From positions 48,927,431-48,991,430 of the forward strand of contig CM048842.1 in assembly GCA_026545765.1 (NCBI GenBank): a stretch of 64,000 bases of DNA, read 5' to 3'. A program made the position numbers and the translations under genes. The notes beneath the pieces were generated by a model, which was given only the letters and a program-made list of their open reading frames with translations, made no database searches and was not told the origin of the DNA. This document shows, piece by piece, positions 11,600 to 23,815 of this stretch (position 1 is the first letter of the stretch; every line of letters begins with the position of its first letter). This stretch comes from Plantago major. Its lineage: Eukaryota > Streptophyta > Magnoliopsida > Lamiales > Plantaginaceae.

Positions 11600-14340
11600 T
11601 GGAGATGGCTCGGACTTCGCTCGGAGGGTGTTTTGACGAAGATCTCAAATGTGAATTTGTGGAGCTGGTTTGCATTTAGTCGGAGGGCAAGAAGTACAAC
11701 CACGGTCCGTATCTCCCATCTTCGTCCCTCGGGTGCTCATGTCTAGTGTTTCGTTCCTTTGGAGGACCACTTGGAGCACAACCGAGTGGCCGACTTTGCC
11801 GGGCTGTCAAGGCTTTGATCGCGACCTCGACTGATGGAGGAGTGTCCGCCTTCTGAAGGAGGTTGAGGCTCGGAGAGCACGGAGGATAGCCCAACAAGGT
11901 CAAGCGCCTCCGGAGAAGGATCTGGCGCCCTCTCGGTCTCAACCTAGTTCGTCCGAAGCGGCAAAGAAGACGGGGTATGCCGGTTTTTGTAATAGGTGCC
12001 TCCCAAGCAAAGATGTTGTCGATTTTGCCCATCATCTTTTGTTGTACAAACATACTTATCTTTGATGAATGGTATTGGTTCGGGTCCCTTGATGGCTCGG
12101 AACTATTTTTGTTGCTGATATACTATAGTTGCTGTTTCCATCCTTGCACGTTTAATTTCGTATTTGCGTAGTAACTCATCAACTCTCGTAGACTCGGATA
12201 GTGGGTTCGGACCTTTGAGATCCATACCGCCAGGACATTAGTTTGCCTGATTCAAATTCTCCTTTGCGGGTATTGGGGGACGATCAATCGTTGTTCCCAT
12301 ACGAATCGGAAGCTATAATAGAAATAAACTGGATCACGAACGGTCCGGAGCCACGTCTTAAAGTGGTCAGGCTTTCGAGAAAAAGAATCTCCTTGTATCG
12401 TGATAAGTTAAGACGATTCGGACGTTGACTTGGTGTGTCTTTCCGAGTCATGCAGACTTGTGAGATAGTGAAAAGACGATCAGTATCAAGTCTGAGGTGT
12501 CTCATGCGAATCACAGTTAACCGGGATGTTGTTATGTTAGCCCGAGCTTGTAATGCGTCCGAGTGAGTAGCATAGTCGGTATGCTCAACCGTGGATGGAT
12601 TGTTGGGTTGGGCGATGGAAGCGAAGAGCTAGCCCGTATGCCCAAGCCCATCTCCTGTGAATATGGGGCACGTGTCCGCTTTTAATTGATCTTCTCTTTC
12701 TATATATACCCCTACTTTGTACGACTTTTGATTAAGACATCTCGCCCCTTTTATAGTAATCAAAGGTCCGGAGCTCGAGTCCGAGTGGCTGGTGAGTATG
12801 TTTATGCCATCACTCTCGCTCGTGATCTCGTCCCAAGGGTTTCTACGATGATTCGGAAGTCTACCCGGGCTGGTTCTTCGGTGAGACTCGTGGAAATTAG
12901 TTTGCTCGGAAAGCCAGCTTCGGATCTTCGAGGATATGGTCCGTACTGAGTGAGGCCCAAAGTTTTTGCCAATCAATTCCTCTGATCGTCAGGCTAATCT
13001 TCTTTCTCCGGGGTTGTGGTCTATATTCGTGACTTTAAGCCCCGGAGAGGTAGATTAGCGGGATGGTTCGGGGATCTTCAAATAGTTGGTTTTGAATCTC
13101 AATGCATCCGAGGCAATCCGCTCTGGTTATGTGCCCGGGGAGCGACAAGTCGGCAGAATTAGTTTGATAGAATCCCTTCCAGTATTTCGCGGTTCGGTCG
13201 TAAGAAACCGCCCGAAATGTTGGAAGGCTTTCTACCAATCCTGTTGTGTCTAGTTGCTCGTTTCTCGGATGGAGGGAGACGTATCACTTTGAGTAGGTCT
13301 ATTAGCTCGTCCTTGAGGATGTGTATCCGAGCGGTTTGGTTTTGTTGGTGACTGCATTTCCATGATTGAAGGCTCGAGGGAGCTATTTGCAATTTTGGAA
13401 TGGAGTCCCCAACAATGCTGAGCTTGTTTGGAGTCGGATCATTGAGGACCTTCAGAAGTAACCTTTTTGGTGACTCGTTTGTCTTGCACCTAAGGTCTTT
13501 CGTCCGAGCAGCTTGGTTTTGTCGGTGGCTGCGTTCCAGAATTGAAGGCTCGAGGGAGTGACTTACAATTCTGGAACGGAGTCCCTGACAATGCCGGTCT
13601 TGTTGGGACTCGGACCAACGGGGGCCTCCGGAATGATTTGTGTTGATCCGACAATCCGGGTTGGTCGCTTTCCGAATCTGGCGAGTGCAGGGTGTGTTCA
13701 TAGTATTTGGTATGATGCGATCCGGATGGTCGAGGTGCTTCGAGCTTTCATCATTGAAGTGATGAAGTATCCTTTCTGGAATCAATGAATGGCCTAGGTT
13801 ACATAGTCCGGTTGCTGTTAAACTTTGGATCGTCCGAAGGGGCTTTGAAACCTCTGCCAGTAAGCAATCAAAGTTCGGATGGTATAGTTCCTTCTTCCTT
13901 CGGGGCGCCTACAGATGCAGCTGACAGTGTTCGGATGGGGTTTGGTTTGGTAGCTCAGGGTTAATTGGGAAGCTTCGTTGTAATAGTAGAAAAGAGATAG
14001 AGTAGGGGCTTGTTTTTGTAAGCTCGATTTGGGCTCTTCGGACCCTGACTTTGTAACTCTGTACTGTTGTAATAAAAGCGTTTTTTGCCTTTGTCAAGGT
14101 TGGACACCGTTTGATTGTGCTAATCCGATCCGGATCAATGTATGATCTAGGTTCGGATCAAGTAGTTAAATATCTTCACGGCCCGTTCGAATCATGAGAT
14201 TCGGAGGACATGATTGTCAACAATGTTTATGAAATCACAGTTGTATTGATTTGACGGAAATCGGATTACAACTTGAGGGCTTCGAGGCCTTTTTCAAAAA
14301 ACAAACACAAAAGCAGTCGACAAGATAGAGGAAGGTGACA
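11600..14340. other. Gypsy extra region without recognisable coding
   Basis: This stretch between the antisense module and integrase has a GC-richer, CCGA/TCGG-rich base use unlike the surrounding spacer. Apart from the internal direct repeat at 13325-13634 I recognise no domain. Likely untranslated or decayed accessory sequence of the element. Confidence 0.5.
13325..13634. repeat. Internal direct repeat within the gypsy element
   Basis: Two copies of about 131 bp (13325-13456 and 13503-13634), offset 178 bp and roughly 80 percent alike by eye. Both contain GATTGAAGGCTCGAGGGAG or a close variant, then GGAGTCCC. This is a tandem duplication of part of the extra region. Confidence 0.7.
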
Positions 14341-14357
14341 GTCGTTGCCATACTTCT

Positions 14358-17300
14358 CTAAGTGTAAAACTTTTGGAGATTCTTGGCATTCCAAGTTCTC
14401 TTCAAGGCCCGCCCTTGTTCATCTCTTAGTTCAAAGCTACCATTAACTCTTGCCCCAGTAACTTTGTACGGTCCCTCCCACTTGGGTTTAAGTTTCCCCA
14501 CATGACTTAGTATATCAGCTCTTCTAAGGACTAAGTCTCCAACTTGTATGTCCTTGGGAAAGACACGTTTATCAGGCTCGGCGATCGTGGCTTGGTAGAA
14601 GGATGTTGGCAATGCCTTATCGCTTGTCTTCAAGGAGCTCAAGGTCATAGATCCTTGCGAGCTCATTATCACCTGGGTTGTATTGTTGATTCTCGAGTTG
14701 CCACCACTGTCTCGAAGGATGACCGCCGGATCCATAGACCAAGGAGAAAGGTGTTTCTTGTGTGGCGATTCGCCGTTCGATCTTGATGCGCGTCGACAAG
14801 ATCATCCGCCCAATTTGTCTTGGGAAGTTCTCAACCTTTTCTCGAATTTTGACTATGGTCTTGTTGGTGGCTTCCACGACCATTGGGGTGGCCAACGAAG
14901 TAAAGCGTTGTTCTATTTTGAAGAATGGAGCCACTCCTTGACCTTGACCGAAAATTGTGCTCCATTATGCAAACTAACACTGGGAGTCCAATGGCGATGA
15001 TGTTCTTCCGGATGAATGTCGAACTCGCTTTCGGTGATGGTTGACCTCGCTTGACCGACCCACTTAGTGAAGTACTCTACTGCCACTATCAAGAACTTCT
15101 TCTGATGCGTTCCTCGTGGAAAGGGACCAACTATGTCTATGCCCCATTGATCAAATGGGCAAGCTATGATTGACGGAATCATAGAGTTGGTCGGACGGTG
15201 TGGTATAGTATCATAGCTTTATTGGCGAAGCGGTGTTGGCGGCGTCCATGTCGATGGTTGGATAGTATCCTTGCCTTATGATCTTTTGTGCCAAAGTCCT
15301 TCCTCCAGAATGGCTTCCACAACTTCCGGCGTGGATCTCTTCCATCGCAGTTTTCGCCTCTTGAGGATCTAGGCATCTCAAGTGAGTTCCGTTGTAGGAT
15401 CTTTTGTAGAGATCTTCTCCCAAAATAAAGTATCTGTTAGCTCGACATTGAATCTTCCTGGCCTCTCTAGGATCCACAGGTAAAGTACCATCCTTGAGGT
15501 AACGGAATATATCGGTCATCCAGTTTCTTTCTGTGCTCAAGAGAAACACCTTCTCGTTGGTGTTTGCTAGGGAGGATTCCGCGCGGGTCATTAGGATGAC
15601 ACTTCTTGTGTCTAAAGCTCCTAAGGTGAGGCGCATTGGAGAGCGTCGACTTTTCATTCCACTCTCTATGGAATTGGTCGAGAGTAAATTCTTCAAAGTG
15701 CTCAACCTCTTTCTTGAGGAGCTCCAAGTATTTGATCATGTTAGGTCCTTTGGTGGTAAAGGACCCGGAGAACTGGGATTGTACGAGCTGCGAGTCTGTG
15801 TAGGCTTTGATCCTTTTCACCTGAAGGTCTTTCGCCATTCTTAGGCCGGTGATAAGTGCTTCATACTCGGCCTTGTTGTTCGTCACCTTAAAATTGAGGG
15901 TGATGGCGTACTCAAGCTTGGCTCCTTCAGGACTTTCAAGGAAAATTCCTATTCCTCCCAACCGTCCGGTTGATGATCCATCCACTTGTAATGTCCAACA
16001 TTCTTTGTTTCCTTCCTTTCCTCCTAAAGTGGGAGTGAGTGCTTTCTCAACCTTCTGCTTCTTGTCAGAAGATGCAGTCGTTGAGATATTGAGTTCTTCG
16101 TCCAAAAGAAACATGTGCCTCACTCTCAGTGAATCATCCATAGGTTGGTGATACTGAGTCTTAGGCTGGATGCTACCTCTTTGTGTTTCTTCAGCTTTTT
16201 TCTCTCCATTTGATTCCTTGATCTGGGCTATCACCACATGACTAGCCTTTTCCTGGGAGTTTTCGTTCTCCTTTTCTGCTTTCTCTGGATAGTCTACCAG
16301 GAAGTCGGCCAGGACTTGTGCTTTCTTGGAAGATGGGGCTTGGTAGCCAATATCATATTCACTTAACTCAATAGCCCATTTGGATAGGCGTCCTGACTGA
16401 TCCGGTTTTTCCAAGACATGTTTGAGTGGCTCATTTGTAAGGACCACAATCCGATGCGACTTGAAGTAAGGTTTCAGTCGCCGTGCAGTGTAAACCAATG
16501 CGAAGGCGAGCTTCTCAACCTTGACATATCTGGCTTCGGAGCCTACAAGAGCTTTGCTCAAATAGTAAATTGGTAAATGCTCGTTGTCTTGTAGCCGTAC
16601 CAGTACAGAACTCATTGCTTCATCAGTGGTGGCCAAATAAAGGTAATGGGTTTCATCCTCCATGGGTTTAGACAGAAGGGGCGGCGAGAGGAGATACTTT
16701 TTCAAGTTTTCCAGGGCCTCTTCGCATTCCTTTGTCCACTCGAACTTATTTCCTTTTCGTAAGATCTTAAAGAAGGGAAGGTTCTTCTCGGACCGGAGAT
16801 AAAATACTCAACGCCATCACCTTTCCTAGAAGTTTTGAACTTCATTGTGAGTTTGGGCTGGTAAATCTATGATTGCCTTTATTTTCTCCGGGTTAGCGCG
16901 ATGCCTCTTTACGTGACCATGTAACCAAGGAATTTTCCTCCTTTTACCCGAAAGTGCACTTTTCGTGGTTGACTTCATTCCATATTTAGGAGAATAGAGA
17001 AGCAATTGTTTAGGTGTTCGATGTGCTCCTCTTGGTCTTGCTTTCACAAGCATGTCATCCACATAGACTTCCATGGTTTTCCCAATTCTTCCTTGAACAT
17101 CTTATTTACCGTAGTTGGTAAGTAGCTCCTGCATTCTTGAGGCCAAAGGGCATGACCTTGAAGCAATAGACTCCTAGCAAGAAGAATGCCGTTTCTTGAT
17201 GTCTTCTTGAGCCATCCTAATTTGGTAGAAGCCTTGGTATGCATCCATGAAGCTTAGAAGTGCACATCCTGCAGTGGAATCAACCAGCTGGTCTATGCGT

Positions 17301-20254
17301 GGCAATGGATAGGGATCTTTTGGACAAAACTTGTTGAGTCTGGTGAAGTCATTGCACATTCTCCACTTTCCTGGAGCTTTTTCGACGAGGACCACGTTGC
17401 AGACCCAATCAGAGTATCTGACTTCTTCGATATGACCTGCTTTCATCAATTTGTCAACCTCCCCGCTATGATAGCATCCTCAGTGACCCAAAGTCTTTCT
17501 TCTTTTGACGGATGTGCTTGGCCGTAGGATCCATGTTCGACGGTGAATGTGATCCTGGTCTATCCTCGAGGTCATCTGTGCTCCAAGCAAAGATGTCGCG
17601 ATTGCCCCGAAGGCAGGTGATGAGCTTTCGCTCTACTTCCGCACTTATCTCTGTTCCAATCCGAGTTGTTTTCTCCGGATTTCCTTCGACCAGTTGGACC
17701 TCTTTCAAGGCTTCATGGGATTCTATCCTAGCTGTCTTGGGGAACTTTTCTCTGAGCGACCCAATACCGATTTCTTCCTTTGGTGGCGTGAGTATTGGAA
17801 GAATGGCTAAGAGGCCCTTGGTGACCGAAAGGAGTGTGGCCCTCTGGTTGACATGATGTAGCACTCTGAGCTTCTCCGATGTTGCCCATTTCTTCCCTAC
17901 GCCGTTCGGTTGGAAACTTCACCTGTTGTGTAGGGGAAGCGATTGCTCGAATTGGTTAAGTCCCATGCCCAAGATCGCGTTATAGTCGAAGGTGCTATCT
18001 ACTACCACAAAGAGGATAGTGGGTCACTCTTGTCGGAAAAGTGCCCATGGAGACTTGCGGTGGTATACTTCCAATGGACGACTACAGACCCTCCAAAACC
18101 TACTAATGAGGTATATACTCGTCCATATTGTATTTGCCCCGGATGCATTTGCTCAGCATTCCTTTTGGATAGGACATTGGAGGAGCTTCGGTCGATTAGT
18201 ACCTTGTTGACTTTGTAAGTGGCAATCACTAGAGAAACAACCAAAGGACATCGGGGTCCTTGAGATCTCCTCCTTGAGACGTTGGGGGATCTCGCTATCG
18301 TCAAAGGTGATTGCATTTGTGCCTTTTAAGGCTGGTGGGCCGTAAGCCCTGTCGTTGTTTCTTAAGTGTTGCGCGGTCCTTTCCCTTGCATTTCTGCTAT
18401 CTCCCCCTGTTGGTCCTCCTGCAATGGCATTGATGACTCCGCTGTACGGGAGGTTCTCCATTCCTGTCTCTTCGTGGTACCCTTGATATCTTTGGGCCTG
18501 CCGAGGTGGCATTTCTACCGGAGGTGGTGGTAAAGATCATGTCGGAGGTTCAGAACCACGCTCCTCTCTTCTTTGCTCATTCTTTCTATGCTTGGAGGGT
18601 TCTTCCTTGCCTGTTGGTTCTTTCAACTTCCCGCTTCTCACTAATCTTTCAATTTCTGTCTTTAATTGGATGCAATCCTCAGTCGGATGACCTTTCTGCT
18701 TGTGGAACCTACAGTACTCTTTAGAGAATTTACTCTTCTTCTTTGCTCTCGATGTGTTTAGGCCATTGTATATCTAAGTCCTTCTCAACAATGGAAGCCA
18801 AGATGTCGGATCTTGGTCTGTTGAGGCGCGTATACTCGGCGTATCTCCTGGGTGGAGTTCTTTCTCTGTGGAATTCTTTTCTGTCTCTGAGATCTCTTTT
18901 TTGCTCGAACTTCCCTTGACGAGGAGGGAGTTCCTGTCGTACTTGTTCCTTTCCCTTCTTGATCCCTGCTCTTATCGGGACATTCCTTCGGTAATCTTCT
19001 CTATACAGGACTCCTTCGCAGATTTCTTCCAAGTACTTTTCAGTGGTGATCTCCTCATTGGAAAGCTTCCTTCTAAGCTCATCATTATAAGTGTTGGCAT
19101 ATAGGTGTCGGACCCGCTCTTTGATGCTATGAGGCTCTACATCAGTGCTTGACGTTGAAGCGATCAAGGAAGGTTACGAGGTCCTCATGCTCTTTCTAGA
19201 TTATGCCCGCGGTGCTCAATGACCTCTTCCTTCTTTTGCTTTCTCAAACCTTTTCAAGAAAAGGGAGGCAACGTCGCATAGGATTTGATGGAACCATTAG
19301 GTAGTGAGGTCCACCAATCCATTGCTTCTCCAAAGAGTGTGGTGGAAAAGTTGAGAGCTTTCATTGTCGTTGAGTCCATTGCTTTCCATCTTACTTTCAG
19401 ATCTAGTAAGATGCCCCTGAGCAAGTATCTCCATAGTAATGCTCAAGGTTTGGGATAACACATCATGGGCGTTTTCTTTCTTTTACGATCTCATCGCACG
19501 AGAGGTTGGGAGTTTTAACTACCACCTTCTCATGTGCTTTGACCATCTGCTCAAGGTGGCAATTTGTGTTTCAAGGCCTTCATTGGAGGTAGATCTTTCA
19601 TTGTCGGTCTTTCACCGATTAGGGGTTGATAGCTACATCTGGAGGAAGATCACTGATAGGAACGATCGGGGTGCTTTCCACCATTTGATCTCTAGGCGCT
19701 TGTTGTTGAGCTCCTTGCCGACTGGCTCCCATTTCGTCTACTCGCGGCACTTCTGGACTTCTCCCTAGTTGTTCATGAGAAGCAGCGGCTCTTCTATTGA
19801 GAAGGTGTCTCAGATCTTCTGGTTGAGCTTGCTCCCCCAACCTTTGTTGGATCGGACGGTGCTCATTTCTTGATTGAGAGTTGACTTGCCTGGGATTGGC
19901 ATAGGCGGGGTAATGAGGAGAGGTGGAGGTTTTTATCAAGCACCCTTGAATAGTGGTGAGTAAGAGGCCAAACTGATTCTCATTCATCCCGAACTCACTA
20001 GGACGGATGATCTGTCCATTTGGGAGGGTAAAGTTTCTACCTGGGGGAGGACCATGTGTTCCTGACGGAGGAACATGTCCTTCGTCCCCAAGTGTCTGGA
20101 CCCTTACTGGTGGACTAGTGGCTCTTTCCGCGTCAGAAGAAAGACTAGCGGTATGGCCATCACTTGGATCATCTACTACTTCTCTTGTTGAGACTCTTGC
20201 TACTCCCACTCTTCTAGTGGGAGGTCTCCCCCTTTGTCTCGGGCGGGCGTGCAA
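14358..20254 (-). pseudogene. Gypsy gag-pol fossil
   Basis: Minus strand. About 18350-20254 is gag (Pro/Arg-rich start, then retrotransposon-gag-like sequence). About 18150-18320 is protease-like. About 16826-17449 is reverse transcriptase (WRMCNDFTRLNKFCPKD, then YVDDMLVKA). About 16300-16705 is RNase H (LYLATTDEAMSSVL). About 15700-16060 is a second RNase H (LQVDGSSTGRLGGIGI, NNKAEYEALI, YTDSQLV). About 14358-15376 is integrase (CPFDQWGIDIVGPFP). The duplicated RNase H is diagnostic of Tat-type gypsy elements. It is broken many times. Confidence 0.88.
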
Positions 20255-20348
20255 TGTCAGTGGCGTTGGTTCTTGCGGGCCTTCTTGTTCTTGCCATTAC
20301 TGAAGAGAACGGGACTTTTTGTAAAGATTCCCACAGACGGCGCCAAAA

Positions 20349-21297
20349 TGTTGAGGGTTTAACTCCCCAATCACTTAGATTTATTTGACTCTTCCAAATG
20401 GTGCCAAGGTAAGAGGCTCCTTGCTAGGTGAGGACCGAAGCGTAAGAACGGTACCGCCAACTACTCGTGAAGGACACGCACACTTGGGGATTAGTGCGGT
20501 TTGCTAAGTGTCAAACCGGGATGAGACTTTACTCGAGAGTGACTGAGGATCAGCTCTGTATAATGCTCGTGATGTGACTAGCGAGAAGACTTGTTCGAAG
20601 TGACTTACTTGAGGTCCCTTGCTTGTTGGGATATGTGCCTTATTTATAGGCTATCATTGAAATGGAAGGCCTTGCTAGAATTGCGCCATGTGTAGGGGTA
20701 GGATTGAGCCACCAATGCTAAGATAAGGCCCATAGCCCAATAATGAAGCTTTTAGCCCATGCCATCTTGGGCTTTAGGGGTAGTTTGGTCATTATTGGGA
20801 GAGTTTTTGAGGATGTGACAGAGTCTGGCGAGATCCCAGGTTCGGAGAGGTTGGTCCGGATGCCTGATCCGGACAGTACCCTGTTGTCAGCTGAGGAAGT
20901 TCTCCTTCCTGTCCAACTCTTCCGATTCGGAGCTCCTGGGTTCGGACATCTCACTCTTTGGTGCCCACTTGCTTGGTAGCTTTATGAGATGGTCATGTTG
21001 GATCCGAGTTGACATCCGTATCGGAATCCTTGGGTCGGAGAAGGTACTGACTTGGCACTATGCTCCTTTCCCAGGGAGGCTCGGACCAAGGTGGGTCGGA
21101 CCTATGGTTCCGGGTCGGGCCTTGCAGGTCCAAATCCTTTGTCCCTTTCTTTTAGGGTGGGTCAGACCATGGATGGTCTGCCCGGATCGGACCATTGACT
21201 CGGACTAAAGTGCCTCGGATCCTTTGGATGACTTAGGACGCCTTAGGATTCGTTCCTAGGTCCTTTATGACGGATTGGACATATTTCCGTATCAACA
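20349..21297 (-). repeat. Gypsy 5' LTR
   Basis: 949 bp, upstream of the minus-strand coding region. The primer-binding region adjoins it at 20331-20348. It ends at the perfect ACTTT duplication (21298-21302). Confidence 0.93.
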
Positions 21298-21302
21298 ACT
21301 TT

Positions 21303-23815
21303 ATTTTTACAAGTTGTTGAAGAAGACCAAAAAGATGTACTACACCAACAGAAGGACTACTTACAAAAGATTTATTGAACATGCCTATCTTTTTTTTTTT
21401 AATCTTCATACAACTATTTCGAGACCGCTTGTTTATTAAATAAACAAATGACTACGTGATAGAGAAATTCGATTACATTTCGATCTTTCATGCGTACCCG
21501 CAAAAAATAGGCCGTGATTGGAATGCGTAAAATTGTTGTGAATCATGCATTGTGTATCCGAAGTTTTATCCATATTCGATCTTGCACACGTCGCACGCCC
21601 AACCCTAGACAATTTATGGTATTATGTTTACCAATATAACTACTAGGCAGGGAAGTAGCATAGGACTTGGTATGTTATAAAACTAGGCTAAGTAAGCTTA
21701 TTAATACAATTGTTCTGTAGATTTGTAAAATGTAAATCCTACATTTCTTAATCAATATTCGACTTTTTATATAACGTTTGTTTCTATGTGATCGTTTACA
21801 ATTATAATGTAATCCACCAAAGTTTTCATGAAATCAAGTTGAGAAGAATATTATTTGTAACTAAAGTTAGGAATATAGAATTTCGAATTGTTCAAAACAA
21901 AAATCCCAATCTAATTTAACAAAACCCCCACTGCACATATTACGAGGGAATCCCAAGCATCACCATTTCAAACCCCATTCAACATGCCATTCTAGTGGGG
22001 TTCGACCAAACACTACGTTAGTGAAAAGATGAACTTACATTCCGTTTGGTAGGGGGTGTGGTGTGGTGAAACACGGTCTTCAAAACGAAATATCACCAAT
22101 CTGGCTGTTTGGTAGGGAAAATCGGGAAAAACGAAGTGGGTGCTGCACAAAAATTGTTGGATTTATTAGGTGGCGTGATGTGGCATCACCAGACCACACT
22201 AATCTAAAATACTAGGGGGTGGCGGTATTATGAAATTGGATTGGTATGGTGATATTTGGCCCACGTGAAATGTCTCTTTTGCCCCTAATATTAACAAAAA
22301 AATCTACTTATTTACCAAACTTGTCACTCACTATTTACATAATTGCCACTAGAAAGTTATTACATTTTTGCCACTTATAACACCAATTACACAACACCAA
22401 TCTATTTCTTCACTCCAATTTATTACTCTCTTCCCACCAACATTTTTCATTTCCTCTAAAAACATTCATTACACCCATTACTCACCTTCCATAATTAAAT
22501 GTCTAAGTTCAAACACTTATTTTCATGGTTTGTATGAAATTATGGACAATTATATGCTCTTTATCATTACCTAGTCTAGAAACATTTTTCTAGTACGGAC
22601 AATAGTTTGTGGATCTGTAGATCCAATTTTTCCTAATCAATCGGCTATTTATATAATGTTTGTTTCAATTTGGTGTCGATGTGTTTAGTTTTAAGGAAAT
22701 GAGCTTTGACTATTAGTATGCGTAACTAAACTTAAGAATATAGGCTTTCGTATTGTTCAAAACAAAAATCGTTATGAAAAATGCAATATAAATAAAATAA
22801 AAAGGACAAATCAATAACAGAATATAACTACCAACAACATATCACCATGCCATCAGCTTTTACAATTCCTCCCCGACACACAAAATGATCAATTACAACA
22901 CCTTAGCATTAGCTTTTTTGTTTTTATTTATTTTCCTACCAACACCCAAAATTCTCACAGCCCCAGTCAAAATCCCAATTTAAACTCACAAAACCCACTA
23001 CACATAAACCGAGGGAATCTCGGTCATCACCAATTATATAACCCCAGTCAACATCCCACTCCAGTGGAGTTGACTACCAAACAGCACATTAAATACACAT
23101 GCAAAACAAGTGTTCAAACTTCCACAAGAACAAGTTTTGTGACACTAATAGATTGTTTGGCAAGCGATTATAATTGCGTAAACCTGATTAAAAACACTTA
23201 TTTTAACCTGATTTTCTAAATTTTAATTTCTATCCAAACAGCCTGGTAAATATTATACTTGGTCTTCAAAATTGTAATAATTTGGCACATTCATTGGCCA
23301 AAAGTTGTGAGACTGATAGCTTTGGTTTTGTGAATTTAAATTTACATGTTCCCATTCCAAATGTAACTTGATTATTCATTAATATATGAAATTCTTTTCT
23401 CAAAAAAAAAACTTTATTCCAACGTTTTGATTCATGTTAAAATGCATAAAGACTGTTTGGTAAAAACTAACGGATCTGTTAAGTCACTATTCACGCATTT
23501 TCTTATTTTTCATGTACAATATAAAACTCTTATAAGCCACTATTCACTCGTATAAAGTTAAGAACTAGTCATCTATTAAAGGTTTATTAAAATTTTATGT
23601 CAAACTATCCGATAATACCGGAGAATGTTTTACGTAAATAAAGAATAATACTCGTAATTTTCAAGTTGAAATCCAGAATAGGCCACTCCTTAATTAAATT
23701 TAAAAACGATGATCCCCAGTCATCAGTTCATCATCATAGTGTGAAATGAAAACATTAAGTAGACATTTAAAGCTTAAATGAACAAATTGAAGCAAATAAT
23801 GAGAGAAAGTAATTA
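21303..23815. other. Intergenic spacer with diverged direct repeats
   Basis: AT-rich spacer with no supported gene. About 21710-22030 and about 22600-23095 are diverged direct repeats. Both pass through a segment like ATATAACGTTTGTTTC, then TTGTTCAAAACAAAAATC, then CGAGGGAATC, then AACCCCATTCAACATGCCA. The second copy holds about 200 extra bases. Short inverted motifs GTTTGGTAG (22044) and CTACCAAAC (23074) suggest these are remains of a GTTTGGTAG-ended non-autonomous DNA element. A minus-strand AATAAA near 23583 may be the poly(A) signal of the next gene. Confidence 0.5.

Larger units (their letters stand above)
7017..21297 (-). mobile_element. Ty3/gypsy LTR retrotransposon fossil, Tat-type, 14.3 kb
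   Basis: The LTRs at 7017-7962 and 20349-21297 both run TGTTGA...TCAACA. A perfect 5-bp target duplication, ACTTT, lies at 7012-7016 and 21298-21302. The minus-strand order from 5' to 3' is LTR, primer-binding region TGGCGCCGTCTGTGGGAA (20331-20348), gag, protease, RT, RNase H, a second RNase H, integrase, a 6.4-kb extra region, LTR. Two RNase H domains plus a long extra region fit the plant Tat lineage. The copy is full length in structure, but its frames are broken in ten or more places. LTRs are nearly identical over long stretches with differences in clusters, so the insertion looks young. Confidence 0.93.
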
